Shown piece after piece: positions 26,321 through 36,947 of a DNA stretch of 64,000 bases. Positions within the stretch are counted from its first letter, which is position 1. Every line of letters begins with the position of its first letter. The notes under the pieces were generated by a model. The model saw only the letters and a program-made list of their open reading frames with translations. It did not search any database and was not told the DNA's origin. The DNA lies in assembly GCA_907163375.1 (NCBI GenBank), contig CAJQUW010007896.1:62001-126000 (forward strand), read 5' to 3'. The position numbers and the translations under genes were made by a program. This DNA is from Prostheceraeus crozeri (Eukaryota > Platyhelminthes > Polycladida > Euryleptidae).

Positions 26321-27987
26321 AGTTACATTCAGTCTATTAGATGCTTACCCAAAGCACGGTACTCTGCATTACGCATGTAAAAGATCGGGCAAATACAGTA
26401 TATAGACGAATTATTTTAATAAGAGTTGCCATATATTGGGTAAAACAGTGCGAGTGTGTTTCGTTACATTTTAGAAGCTTCTAAATAATGACATTCGTTT
26501 TGTAATTTACATATACAAGCTACTATATTTTGATTTTAATGACGTAATCTCAGCTTCCGCAAGTGTCTTTTTGATGCCACTAACTTCACATTAATGCAAT
26601 AATTCTCAACACCTAAGGTACATGTTAGCACAAATCATGCTTATAACGTTTTGTGTTTAGCCAGTAGGTGTGACCAGATTCTTCGTATCAATTAAATAGA
26701 AATTTGACAATTAAAGTAACAGTTTCAGTTCTGTTGTTTAATCAAAGCAACAATTTTTACCAAGGTTTTAATACCGTGCTTTGTGAATTGTCTTCAAAGA
26801 TGATTTTACAATGTCCTTTGAAAGCTTTCTTCAAAACCAAGCTTTTGAAAATGAGGTTCGAAAGTCGAAAATGTTTAGGCCAAATTCCAAAAATGGAGAA
26901 CAGAAACATTCAAAACGTAATTTGCATTCATACACGGTTGTAGACATTGTTAGAAAGCCTTGTCTACAAAACGCTGTTTTCAAGTGTGTGTTTTACTCGC
27001 AAAACTGTGATTTTGTGCATTTTCATTGGTTTTAAAAGCGCTATGTTTCTAAGCTGTGACTGAGATTCCAGTAGCTGATGAGTAGTATGACACAGATGAC
27101 CTACAAGGCGCATTTGGTTTTTGACAGAACATCCCATTAATACCGAGTAGAAACTTTTTCTACAACATCGACTCGCATCTTTTGTGACAACTGTTATCCC
27201 CAGGGTAGCTACACAAGCAGCAAAATTAAAGAATAGATCAACGCGGTTCTGATGGTACCACTCTCGACCTTGTACAATGCCTAAAACGCCCGCAAATTGC
27301 ATTTGAAAAAAATCAAAAAAACTAAATTTTTTCAATGCACTCGTCAGTAATGTGTTAAAAAAAGGAAATCAACAAAAACTCTATTGTCTCTCCGTGGCTT
27401 GCTATGGAAAGGAACACGAAGGTTTGAAACACTTTCAAGAAATTGAGTCAGCAAATAGACGGTCTGATATGAACACGCAAATTAATAAAATTACGAATGA
27501 CACGAGAGAAAGGTTGTTTCATTGAAAGTAAACATTGAAAAATGCTGGGATAGAATCAGAAAATAGCAGTATCAAAAACCTAAAATATAAAAGACATGAC
27601 ATTTTTTAGAACCCAGTCATGCAGATGGGATGTCATCCGAATCACTGCTATCTATTCGTTGCAGACCAGCCACAGAATGTATTTGCTTTTCCACTTTCAA
27701 CTTCCTTCCGCATAAAATACTGGACATGCACATACACCACTTTTACATACACTTCATGTTTCTGTGACTTTGATTTGACATTTTCTTTTATTGCAATTTC
27801 TTGCCTATTTTCGCTCATGGTCTCGTTTTGTCTTATCCTCTTTTGTCCTGTCTCATATTGTCGCATGCTTCTTGTTCTCACTTTGTTCTATCACCGGTGT
27901 TTCCTTGTTTAGTTCTGTCTTGTCATTGAGTAACGAGTTAGAATAGACTTCTAAATGCTCCTGACGCATCAGCGAAACTGACATGCC
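26321..27987. other. Gene-free stretch
   Basis: No gene was recognised. Open frames at 26704-27035, 26964-27335 and 27619-27912 overlap on both strands without any domain signal. Confidence 0.4.
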
Positions 27988-28052
27988 TGTTGGGAATCGA
28001 ACCCAGTCAACAGACTGTCACCAAGGCTAGCAAAGCACTAGACTAATGATTG
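27988..28052 (-). repeat. tRNA-derived SINE relic
   Basis: On the minus strand a box-A-like TAGTCTAGTGC is followed about 30 bases later by an excellent B box, GGTTCGATTCC. This is the internal polymerase III promoter arrangement of tRNA genes and SINE heads. The arms do not form a complete cloverleaf, so a functional tRNA is unlikely. Confidence 0.45.
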
Positions 28053-28302
28053 TGTTAGGAACAAATGTAGCTTTATGTGAGCAAATTTCATAATCCTTCT
28101 AGCTTGTTCAGCTAACAGAAGTGGTCGCTATAGTGTTATCCTGTCATAACTTGTCTTGTTTAGAACATTAGATGAATCCTTTGAGAACATTTTAAATAAT
28201 TCATCACAGGTTGCTATATTGAGATTAATTATAGTCATGTTACGGTGTACAAGGATTTGACTTCGCCTTGTTTTGTCTTTACCGAAGAACTACAAATTAG
28301 GT

Positions 28303-28500
28303 TGACGATGAGAATGGTTGAGATTCGACAGATTAACAGGAAAATCATCAAAATTGATTAATTTTATAATGGATAGTTGAATTGAATAGAGTTTCGATGA
28401 AAATTCACGCAATTTAGATTTTAATGTATATAATGAATCAATCACACGCGAGACATCAATTTTACATCTCGTTGGAGTCATCCTATGAATTGAGTTTGTG
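28303..28500. repeat. Diverged dispersed repeat, copy 2
   Basis: Second copy of the repeat at 26128..26320, in the same orientation, with the shared words AGGAAAATCATCAAAATTGA, CAATTTAGA and CACACGCGAGAC. It lies about 115 bp downstream (in gene direction) of the S4 exon of the HCN gene, so it is intronic. Confidence 0.5.
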
Positions 28501-28615
28501 AAATTCCGAAGTATTGCGTCGGAAGATTCAGATAACTCCGAGCAGGACTCCGAAGTGTAGCGAATTGTATTCTTTCAATTCCAAGTGGACGGGGTCATTC
28601 ATGAAAACAGCTTAC

Positions 28616-28713
28616 CTCCTCCCATTGACTGACGTAGCGCACAAGACGGGACAATCGAAGAAGACGGAGTAAGCTCAGCAGTTTCGCCAACCGAAGAATT
28701 CGAAGTGCACGAC
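28616..28713 (-). CDS. HCN channel exon: S4 voltage sensor and start of S4-S5 linker
   Basis: This 98-bp exon encodes [20 protein letters not shown] followed by [12 protein letters not shown]. That is the S4 helix with basic residues at every third position and the S-R-L-x-R-Y-x-x-Q-W-E-E linker characteristic of hyperpolarization-activated cyclic-nucleotide-gated (HCN/Ih) channels. The acceptor is TTTCAG|GT and the donor GAG|GTAAGC, both canonical. The exon starts with two bases that complete a Gly codon with the single G left by the exon at 59620..59787, and it ends on a codon boundary. In the protein, S4 moves with membrane potential and the linker couples it to the pore, producing the Ih current. 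The following exons were not found leftward in the window. Confidence 0.92.
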
Positions 28714-29634
28714 CTGAAAGATGACAGTTGAAGCTGGTGACGGCGCATGACAATTTCAGTGTTTTTACACTGCAGCCAAGATAGTTTGTCATATTACGTG
28801 TTTGAATTTGTTCTCGTTGTATATATCGTTGTGAGTATACTCACAAAAGATGAACCACAGTACAAATGCCACACTGTAAACTGTGCAGCGTTAAAAACAG
28901 CTAAAATAAGCGTTAAACGTAGCAGAAAAGTTTCACAGAAAATATGCGCTAATATCTGCTAAAGTTGATGATACAGCAGTTAAAATCGGTGAATATCAGA
29001 TAAATAGCGTCTGCTTTACAGATGCTTTCAGCTCAGACTGTAAAAAACAGTGAAACTACACAGCTGATCATAACAAACGGACCACCGAAATTGAGTTGAA
29101 ATGCAATTAGATTCTCATGCCTTCCAATCGGTTTGCACAACAGCGTGCCGCACATCATCCGAGAGCTTGCATTCGCAGTTTAATAATGAGCTATGATAAA
29201 CTTGTATCCGTTGTTGTATTTGCTGAGCAGAGCTCAAATTGTGAAAATCGCTAAATTTAAAAATCGCAATTTATCAATATGATGACATGTGAGTATCATA
29301 CTGAATTACCCACGGGAAGAAAGTGCATTTTCTGAGATCTCCTGTGATCAGTTCCATTAGTTGTTCATTTTTTGCGGATATTTACTGTTTACAGTTTGCA
29401 CAGCGCAGGCCACGAAATTCGCCATGAAATAGTTACGTAACTATCCACCTTGAAATGCTACTTAAACCCCTGCTCGTGCCGGCCTCTGAAGCCGATTCCC
29501 CTCCGCAAGTTCTCAACTGCGAAATTCATGGTATAACACGGTGCATAAGAGTTCTAGCCATAGAAATCCAACTTCTCGCTTTGTTTAAATTACTGAGACG
29601 ACAGCTGTTTGTTGATGGAAATTTCAGGCATAGT

Positions 29635-30102
29635 CACAGAACGTTAATGAAAATATGGCACAAGCTGCTAGCATAACACCATAGCAATCGAACAATGAGC
29701 AGCCAGTTCAACATTAACACGCCAAATTGTGCAAAGTTTCAGTGATTGTTATCAACCGGATCACACAGCAATTAGACACAGATAATGTCAAGTTCTGCAG
29801 AGACATTTGTGAACGTTTTTTTTCGTGCGCCAGCTAACTTTTTTAATAATGATCGGAGGACCCAACATTATCGAGAAAACTTTTGCGCAATTGTATGAAT
29901 TCTTCGAATCTGAAGGAATCGTGACCATTAGAGCATTTTGAAGGAACTCACAGCAATCCACAAGCGACGCACGACTATTCTTCCTATCCCTGTAAGGTAT
30001 GAAATTTCTTTTTGCCCACTTAGCAAGATCCTGCATATGCCATTGTTTTGAATCAGTTTGTATTTCCAGCAAAGTGATACGCTTAAACGATCTAATTCTG
30101 TG
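29635..30102. mobile_element. hAT-like MITE, internally shortened copy
   Basis: Collinear with 17437..17958 and ending in the same TCTAATTCTGTG. It lacks about 60 bp just inside the left end, where CACAGAA joins directly to the block beginning TAATGAAAATATGGCACAAG. The flanking eight bases (GGCATAGT and GGTCATGT) match only in part, so the target duplication has decayed or the left end is not original. Confidence 0.7.
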
Positions 30103-30159
30103 GGTCATGTGTTGCAAGTTATTTTGTAAAAATTATTTTGTGTACATGGAGAAATTATT

Positions 30160-30235
30160 ATAGCAATAAAAATTAAAAAAAATAAAAATTAAAAAAATTA
30201 AAAAAAAAATTAAAAAAAAATATTATAGCAAAGTG
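30160..30235. repeat. A-rich low-complexity tract
   Basis: Irregular A-runs with TTAA and TAAAA words, next to a hAT-like copy. It may be a degenerate poly-A tail, but no retroelement was recognised beside it. Confidence 0.6.
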
Positions 30236-32726
30236 TAAAATTAATCTTTACAATACAAACTGACAAAGTACCGGTACCTAGTCACTATCAGCCTCCATCG
30301 TTTAGTTACCGCTATCATGACACCACACGCCCACGATTCAATAATGTTTTCAAAGCACATGTTCACTCTTTTTATTGCAGTGTTCTCATTTCTACGTTGG
30401 AATGAATAGAAATTTGATCACTCCTTATCCAAACAGTCTAGTCAATGATTAAGAGTAAATTTGATGTTCATCATCGAAGCCAATTCGCATTGAAGCTGTC
30501 AATAATCTTCTATTCAATTTGATTTCAGGAATTTAATCGCGTCTTGAAAACCTTGCAATTGACAGTCTCACCGTTGAAATGCCTCGGTGTTCTAAATATT
30601 TGCGGATTGAAATGACAGACTTGTGGTATTTTCTTTCACATACAAAAGAAGGGCAGGAAACTGACATCAATGTCTAAGCCATGAATATGACGCTATAGGA
30701 AATTGACTCCCACGTTTATCTGAGATGTGGAAATGATTAAATCTCAATGTGGAAGAAATTGAGATGGAAAACTGTTCTACAGATCGTTTGCGTGTAAAAT
30801 GCATTGATGGAGTCATCAATTCGCGACAGCCATGTAGAAGTATGCTGAGAGCATCTCCATCATCAGGAATTCTCAAATCTTGACTTATTCAGGATTAAAT
30901 TGTATTGCACTAAAGTGCATTTTCCTTGATGCAATGGAGGGCTTGTAAAGACAGTAAGTAGTCGTATGTATGCAATTCGTCTGTGCTTTGTCAAAAGTGC
31001 TTCAGTGGTTCAGATGTTTACGCTATGGATCAACTATCAGAACGTGAAGGGATCGAGTCAAGCCAGGAGCAGAATGGTCATTGGACGCAACTAGTTAGCA
31101 ACGGCGTTGCGTTCCAAGTCACCCTTTCGCTCATTCTTCTCAGCATGAATAGAGTGTTGAATTGAAGCGTTCCATGATGAGTTTAAGTTAAGCGATTCTA
31201 CTTAGGCGAATCTAAACTAAACGATAGTTAAGACAGGGAATCAATGAGTAATCAGATGATACTTCGCAATGAGAAGAGCAAATGAATGCCATCATTAGAA
31301 AGTTCAAGCACTAAAGAAGAAAAGGAGGGGAGATTTAGCGCCCTTGGGATCTCGGTTCGTCCGTCATGTATAAAGATGAATGAAACATTCCTTATTCTGA
31401 TCAATAATCTCTTTTAGATAAATAGTTATCAAAATATATGAAGCTGCCCTATAGATATCATGTAAATAGTTCAAATTAGTTTAATTATTCGTCGTATTCT
31501 TGATACACAAGAACTGATTTTCATCTTTATGATTTCAAAATTTACTATAACGGGCCCGTTGATCTATTTCTCGATGAACTTAGGGTTGAAAAGGTAGCAG
31601 ACCTCGCCATCCTTGCATCTTTATCGCTAGCTGCTTCTATACCAATGCCATCTTGCTGATAGCTGAGTCTTTAAGTATTGAATCCATGAGCCAAATACAC
31701 TAGCGGAATAAATTCTAGTTTATCAAATAGTAATTACATGTGGAAATGTCTGAATACATTATTGCAACGAACATCGCCGTGCAGAAAGTTCGATAAACCA
31801 CAATTCTATGACAGTGCATATTCTAAGGACAAATCAAGAGAATCTCTCAAAACTTATTCTCAGAATATTAAGGATAGTCCTTCTGAGCACCAAAGTGCAT
31901 TTTCTTTGATGCAATCTACGATTTACAAAAACAATGAATTCCCTGCATCCAGGCACAGATAATTTAATATCAACAATCAAAGTTTGCCCATCTTTATTAA
32001 AAGAAATAGAAATCTATGAAAGTTCACACTTCGCTGTATTTGTTCACCTGTGATCCCCTGCAGATTGCAAATATGCATTTTGAAGTACTTTCTATTCTTT
32101 GCTTACAGCATTTCCTCAGAGGGATGTTTACTAAAGGCTTCATGTGCATGCTTAGAATGGTGTGATCAATATTCTCCATCCGAGAAGTAAATGTCAACAT
32201 CATTTGAGGGAGTATAGATACGGCTGGAAATTTTCAGGCATTGGATTGTCATAAAGAGAAGAATTTTGTCAAATTACCGGAATAGTGAAGACGAGAATTC
32301 AGCACTCTAGTCTTGCAGTGTCTATTTATGACGAGGACGATGAGGACCAGCTGCCTTGCCGAATATTATTGTGGACCTTCTAAAACTAATCAGGTAAGGA
32401 CTTTGTAACTTAAACGCTTAGAGCAGTTTTAGGGTTCGTTGAAGTGTTGTTGGATTTGAATCCATAGAAAATTAAATTTCTGATCTATTTATGAAGTTTG
32501 AACATTAAAACATCATTAAGCATGTCATAACTGCTGACTGATTGAATATTTCTAAAATATCACGGTGTGCCGGAAAAGTTGCTTCAATTTTTAAAATTCC
32601 TGAATAGTTTTCTCAACGATTTCCAATGCAATTTGACCTACTGATTCCGAATATGATAGCTAAAAATACTCTCATTACAGAATCCTCGCTGCAGCAGAAA
32701 AGGTATACTGCGTCTTGTTTTTACCG
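30236..32726. other. Gene-free intronic stretch
   Basis: No exon was recognised. A diverged reverse copy of the repeat at 8831..8893 lies near 30290-30345. A weak tRNA-like segment with a degenerate B box lies near 31004-31066. The words AAAGTGCATTTTC and TTGATGCAAT recur at 30912-30933 and 31891-31915. Confidence 0.4.
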
Positions 32727-32732
32727 TTGGTT
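32727..32732. repeat. Left 6-bp target-site duplication of the Polinton
   Basis: TTGGTT immediately precedes the terminal AGTAATGGGC and is repeated exactly at 50212..50217. Six-base duplications are the rule for Polinton integrase. Confidence 0.9.
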
Positions 32733-33417
32733 AGTAATGGGCAAAAGACCGTTCCAGGCCACCACAAAATTCAAAAAAATAGTATCTTTAAAAACGACAT
32801 AAATTCATGAATTTAGACCCTTTTTCAGGTTTTTAAGACCTAAATACATGAATTTAGACCGTTCCAGGACACCATAAAATTCAAAAAATAGTATCTTTAA
32901 AAACGACATAAATTCATGAATTTAGACCCTTTTTCAGGTTTTTAAGACCTAAATACATGAATTTAGTCCATTCAAACAGTACCATTTTTTCAAAAATGGT
33001 ACTTTTTAAAAACGACATAAATTCATGAATTTGAACCCTTTTTCAGGTTATGAAGACCTAAATTCACAAATTTGGGCGTTTTTAAAAATACCCAATTTTC
33101 AAATTTTTCAAAATCTCAAAATTTGAGAATTACAATTTTCACCCCCGCTTAAATCATGACCGTTCCAGGACACCGAAAAAATCATAAAAGTTAAGAATCT
33201 CAAAATTTGAGAATTACAATTTTCTTGCTTAAATCATGACCGTTCCAGGACACCGAAAATCATAAAAGTTGAGAATTTCAAATTCATGAATTTTATCCAT
33301 CTTTCAGGTTTTAAAAATATATCATGTGACTAATAATATTTCTTTAAAAATGGAAGAAACAAAAGTGGAAGGAACTTCAGAAATGGAAGAAACCGCAAGA
33401 ATATATCCTTCGTTATC
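32733..33417. repeat. Polinton left terminal inverted repeat
   Basis: About 685 bp, mirrored at 49532..50211. Its outer part consists of two near-identical units of about 109 bp, starting at CCGTTCCAGG (near 32749 and 32859), then a diverged third unit. An inner zone repeats CTCAAAATTTGAGAATTACA and CCGTTCCAGGACACC. The palindromic word AAATTCATGAATTT occurs several times. The innermost 70 bp duplicate the beginning of the membrane-protein gene that lies at the other end of the element. Confidence 0.93.
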
Positions 33418-33930
33418 TCAATTAAACTTTTACGGAGCAGCGTGACTTCTTTCTTTCTTTCTCTCTCTTTCTCTCGATCCTGTCTGTTACAGGAATATTG
33501 TATTCACAATGTCATGCATTCTTTAAAACAATTGCTTGTCTTCAATGAGAATAATTCCCATATGCTTTTAATAGAATGACCTTGAACGCTAATGGAAAAA
33601 TACACCAACTATCGAACCATGTCGACAGCCATGTCGACAAACTTTCTGACATCGGTTCGACAGTTGGTGTATTTTTCCATTCAAAGCAATGTCGCATGAA
33701 TGATTGTTATGGAAACCAAAATGAAGAGAAATGCTCATTCATTTCTCTTCTCTCTCATATGTCTATTGCGTTTAGATTGTATTTTGTTCTTTTGTTCTCA
33801 TAGTGTGAATGAGATTTCACAACCCGTATCATGAGCTATTGTCTGTGATTTCCTTCACTCGTATCAGCTGACACAATTTTAGCAGCTGCTACACGGCAAT
33901 TCTTTTGAGAAAGTTCTGAAATAGATTTTA
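33418..33930. other. Host-like, non-AT-rich segment inside the Polinton
   Basis: Between the left terminal repeat and the protease area lies about 510 bp whose base composition resembles the host flanks more than the element. It holds a TTTC/TCTC-rich run (33448-33476) and a striking inverted repeat: AATGGAAAAATACACCAACT near 33591 with its complement ending near 33684, enclosing GTCGACAGCCATGTCGAC. It may be a small nested element or captured host DNA. No target duplication was found. Confidence 0.5.
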
Positions 33931-33941
33931 TTCCATTTAAA

Positions 33942-34106
33942 ATGAGAAACATTAGAGACTTCCAAAAAATATACGGTAAACAAACTACGAATTTCGATTT
34001 AAATGAGATTGCTAAGCAATTGGGAATAAAGAATTTTCACATATTGATGAGTAATGAATTACTATTGATAAAAGATGTGCGAAACACTAACTCTACTAAT
34101 ACATGA
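33942..34106 (+). pseudogene. Partial second copy of the Polinton protease 5' end
   Basis: A 54-codon frame beginning MRNIRDFQKIYGKQTTNFDL is clearly related to the first part of the protease gene at 34362..34820, sharing the block IKNFHILM. It lacks the catalytic region and is a partial tandem duplicate within the fossil element. Confidence 0.75.
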
Positions 34107-34154
34107 CAACAATGTAACGTTTAAATTTAGATTAAATTAAATCATTTCAAAATT

Positions 34155-34335
34155 GAATAAGTAGTAAAGAAAGACATCATTAGAGACCAGTTTTAAATCA
34201 ATACCCCCCTAGTAGTAAGGAAAGTCATCATTATAAAAATGTTTTAAATCAATACCCCCTTCTGACTAAGTAGTAAGGAAAGACATCATTAGAGAACAGT
34301 TTTAAATCAATACCCCCCCTCTGACTTCTAGGGGT
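34155..34335. repeat. Tandem repeat upstream of the protease gene
   Basis: Three diverged units of about 55-65 bp share GTAGTAAGGAAAGACATCAT, GTTTTAAATCAATACCCCC and a CTGACT word. They separate the partial from the full protease copy. They may have arisen with that duplication, or may serve as a promoter-proximal array. Confidence 0.75.
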
Positions 34336-34361
34336 CCCTTAAGAAATTTTTTTATTATAAA

Positions 34362-34820
34362 ATGAGCAACATAAATGAGTTTTTGAAATTATATGGAACA
34401 CAGACAACAACGAATTTCGATTTAAATAAGATTGGTAATCAATTGGGAATAAAGAATTTTCACATATTGATGAGGGATGAATTACAATTCCTAAAAAATT
34501 GGCCAACAGGAACCTTCAGTTCCCGGAACAAAGTTCCATCAATAACTGTAAATTTCATAACAAATCTTCATACGTCAGATGAAAAAGGTGTACATTGGTC
34601 AGCAGGCGTTAAAAATCATCAGCAGAACTATTATTTTGATTCATACGGTTTGCCCCCTACAAATGAAGTAAAAGAATTACTTGGAACGGGAATATACAAT
34701 ACGTTTCAAATTCAAACACCAGGAACTACCTATTGTGGACAATTATGTTTATACGTTTTGTACAAATTACAAAAAGGAGTATCATTTCTAGATATTATGT
34801 TAGAGTTAAACAATCTATAA
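34362..34820 (+). CDS. Polinton adenain-like maturation protease (PRO)
   Basis: A 152-residue protein of the adenovirus-protease (C5) family that Polintons carry. The catalytic set is visible with family spacing: His in G-V-H-W-S (residue 78), an acidic Asp in F-D-S-Y-G (93), Gln (118) and Cys in T-Y-C-G-Q (125). The Gln-to-Cys distance equals that of adenain. In related viruses the enzyme cleaves capsid precursors during virion maturation. The start follows an A-rich leader, as in the other genes of this element. It converges on the integrase region, with a small hairpin in the 11-bp gap. This part of the element looks whole. Confidence 0.88.
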   Translation: MSNINEFLKLYGTQTTTNFDLNKIGNQLGIKNFHILMRDELQFLKNWPTGTFSSRNKVPSITVNFITNLHTSDEKGVHWSAGVKNHQQNYYFDSYGLPPTNEVKELLGTGIYNTFQIQTPGTTYCGQLCLYVLYKLQKGVSFLDIMLELNNL

Positions 34821-34824
34821 CTCA

Positions 34825-34839
34825 AGCGAAGCTAAAGCT
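34825..34839. terminator. Mini-hairpins between convergent protease and integrase genes
   Basis: AGCGAAGCTAAAGCT contains two overlapping stem-loops, AGC-GA(A)-GCT and AGC-TAAA-GCT, placed exactly where two convergent Polinton genes meet. The loop sequences resemble the larger hairpin arrays at 36883 and 39036. A role in ending or processing transcripts is inference. Confidence 0.4.
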
Positions 34840-36211
34840 CTGTTTTCTGTAATTCATTTTGATAAAAACGACCTCTGATATCGTCATTATCTAAATCTTT
34901 AATTTCATAAGTAATCGGATAACTTCGATTTATTTTAGAAACTTCAAATATTTCTTTAGTCCAATAGCCAACAAAGCCTTTTTCAAATTTATTCTTATAT
35001 TTAAATATTCTAACTCTATCTCCAATTTTAAATTTCGGCTTAAGTTTCTGCAAATTCGGATTACTCTCATTCAAATTATTATTCTCGAATATTTTCTTTC
35101 GTATCAAATCAGGGTCGTCAGAAGCATTCTTTGGGGTTTCTTCAATACCAGAATGAACTTTATTATTGTACTCTTCCACAATTCCTGGTAATATCTTCAA
35201 CCATTTCTGATTTCTTTGCTCAGTAAATTTCTTGAATAATTTATTTTTTAACGTCCGATTGAATCTTTCTATCACTACGGCCTTCCCTGCATTTTCAGTT
35301 GAATAAACTGAGCCTTAGCGATGACTTTCGTCTGTTTCAAATAGTGGCTGAACGTTTCTGTTATAAAATTCCGATCCTTTATCAACAAACAATTTCCTTG
35401 GCTTTCTCTTACTTTCTTTAAAGATTCCTTCAAACGCATATTTAACTGATAGACCACTTTTATTTTTTAAAGGCTTTACCCAAGCGTATCGTGTATATAA
35501 ATCTATAACGGTCAATGCGTATTTGTAGTCCCTTTCATTCGGCATATGAATAAGATCAGCACTCCAAATATCATCTTTATTAAATACTTTTACTTTCAAT
35601 AAATATTTAGGCCTTCTATATTCCTTGTGGATTTCAGACGCGTAGGTTCGAGCGTTGCTCTCAGAGTTATTAGTTCGAGCGTTGCTCTCAGACAGCTTAG
35701 CTGTCGTTTCATTTAAACCCTGGCCGAATAATATTTTAGCTTGTAAAGCTTTCTTAACAAACATTCTTTCAATTTTTTCTCTAAATGTAGGATTTTGAAT
35801 ACTATCCAATTCTTGAATCATCTTCTTATCAGCTGCATGTCGAGAACTTAGATCATGATTTCGATAAGCTAAATCATGCCTGTAAGCTGCGGCATCTACT
35901 CTATTTATCGGTTCTTCACCTGGTTTCGGATTATTATTCTCATCTAGTCTTATATCTAATCGAGTTCCTGGACCGGTATATGAATGACCAGGAAGATGTT
36001 TTTCTTTCGAATATTTACTCCAAATAAATCCAGGAAAGTTTTCTAATGTTTTTTGTATGTCACCACCGTAGGTAGTAGCCAAACTTTGTTTGTCGTCGTT
36101 ACCTTCATAAATTTTACAATTTGAGTTTTTATTTTTGTTTAATAGATAATTCAATAAATCTAAATTAGAAATTTTTAATTTAATTAAATTTTCGGAATTT
36201 TTAGAATTCAT
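34832..36211 (-). pseudogene. Polinton PLA2-like domain plus integrase region
   Basis: The first part (about residues 55-150 of the frame starting at 36211) is a phospholipase A2 domain of the parvovirus VP1 type. It has a calcium loop Y-T-G-P-G-T, then D-A-A-A-Y-R-H-D-L-A-Y with the catalytic His-Asp pair, and A-D-K-K-M. The same frame continues, across a linker made of mini-hairpin repeats, into a retroviral-type (DDE) integrase core: W-S-A-D-L-I, a V-D-K-G-S-E-F block, and E-R-F-N-R-T-L-K. A C-terminal basic/SH3-like part follows. Integrases of this kind insert Polintons with 6-bp duplications. Virion PLA2 domains breach endosomes in parvoviruses. The region is a fossil with about one break. 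Confidence 0.8.
35650..35705. repeat. Mini-hairpin cluster at the PLA2-integrase junction
   Basis: Two copies of GAGCGTTGCTC (35650-35660 and 35677-35687) and GACAGCTTAGCTGTC (35691-35705) form three small stem-loops with 3-base loops. On the minus strand they encode the duplicated linker peptide S-E-S-N-A-R-T. They are GC-rich islands in a very AT-rich gene. Confidence 0.8.
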
Positions 36212-36287
36212 TTTAAAAGATAAAAAAAAATTTAAAAGATAAAATAAAATAATTGTTTTACCGAATCATACTAGGACTTAGATATAT

Positions 36288-36620
36288 TCAAGAACCATCT
36301 TTAGTTTCTTTAATTTCAATTAAATCATTAACATTGTGGAGAATATTTTTGAGAACTCGTTTTCCTTCATCAACTAATTTTAATTTACTAATAAAATTAT
36401 CTACTATTCCTTCTCCCCTAGCAACTTTCTCTAACTCTCTATTATGACGTTTTTGTTCTTCTAATGCTGCCTTCTCTGATTTATTTTTATTTACTGCTTG
36501 GACAATACCAGCTGTCCCGCCTGCAACACTTCCTGCAGCTGCTATGCCACCTATTATTAGTGGAATTAATGGGAGAATCCCGCCATTCTTTTCTTCTTGT
36601 AATTGAATATTCTCTATCAT
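36288..36620 (-). CDS. Polinton small hydrophobic protein, candidate virion component
   Basis: A 110-residue frame with a Gly/Ala/Ile-rich hydrophobic stretch at about residues 14-40 (GGILPLIPLIIGGIAAAG and onward). A charged, probably helical segment follows (KNKSEKAALEEQKRHNRELE). No family was recognised by sequence. Position between the integrase and the capsid region, same strand, and composition resemble the small membrane-active or core proteins of adenovirus-like particles. That role is inference. The frame looks whole. Confidence 0.6.
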   Translation of the reverse strand: MIENIQLQEEKNGGILPLIPLIIGGIAAAGSVAGGTAGIVQAVNKNKSEKAALEEQKRHNRELEKVARGEGIVDNFISKLKLVDEGKRVLKNILHNVNDLIEIKETKDGS

Positions 36621-36744
36621 TGGTTTACTTATGTAATACTTTTTTTGTTAATCGTAATAGTTTTAGGGGTATTTTGTCAACAATATTACGTAATTTTAAT
36701 TCAACAGTTTTATTATTATTACCTTTCGCTTGCGACATTTTTAA

Positions 36745-36865
36745 TAAAAAAATTTTAAGTTACCAAAAAATTTTAATCTATTCTAGAAGTTACCAAAAAA
36801 TTTTAATCTATTCTAGTTATGAAAAATTTTAAGTTAAGAATTTTTAATCTATTCTAGTTATGAAA
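36745..36865. repeat. AT-rich tandem repeat in the Polinton spacer
   Basis: Units of about 27-33 bp built on AAAAAATTTTAATCTATTCT and AAGTTACC/AGTTATG occur three to four times between the small hydrophobic gene and the hairpin array at the end of the capsid region. No coding potential. Confidence 0.7.
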
Positions 36866-36882
36866 AAATTTTAATTAATTTA

Positions 36883-36947
36883 TCGGAGCGGAGCTCCTCT
36901 GGCTTTAGCCTATCGGACCAAAGGTCCTAAGGTTACTAACCGATCCT
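36883..36947. repeat. Four-hairpin array at the 3' end of the capsid region
   Basis: Four consecutive GC-rich stem-loops: GGAGCGGAGCTCC, GGCTTTAGCC, GGACCAAAGGTCC and GGTTACTAACC. The same four occur in reverse order and orientation, twice in tandem, at 36 to 157 bases past 39,000. The last hairpin overlaps the end of the capsid frame. It is the clearest example of the hairpin family in a spacer. Confidence 0.85.

Noticed and set aside
31004-31066. Possible third tRNA-derived SINE
   Set aside because: The B box is degenerate (GGGATCGAGTC) and no A box with correct spacing is convincing.
32733-33300. Direct repeats in the Polinton terminus as a possible CRISPR-like array
   Set aside because: Units are contiguous, of unequal length, and lie in a eukaryotic terminal inverted repeat. 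There are no spacers and no cas-like genes.
33348-33417. A second start of the membrane-protein gene at the left end as a separate gene
   Set aside because: It is only the terminal-repeat duplicate of the first codons and runs into unrelated sequence.
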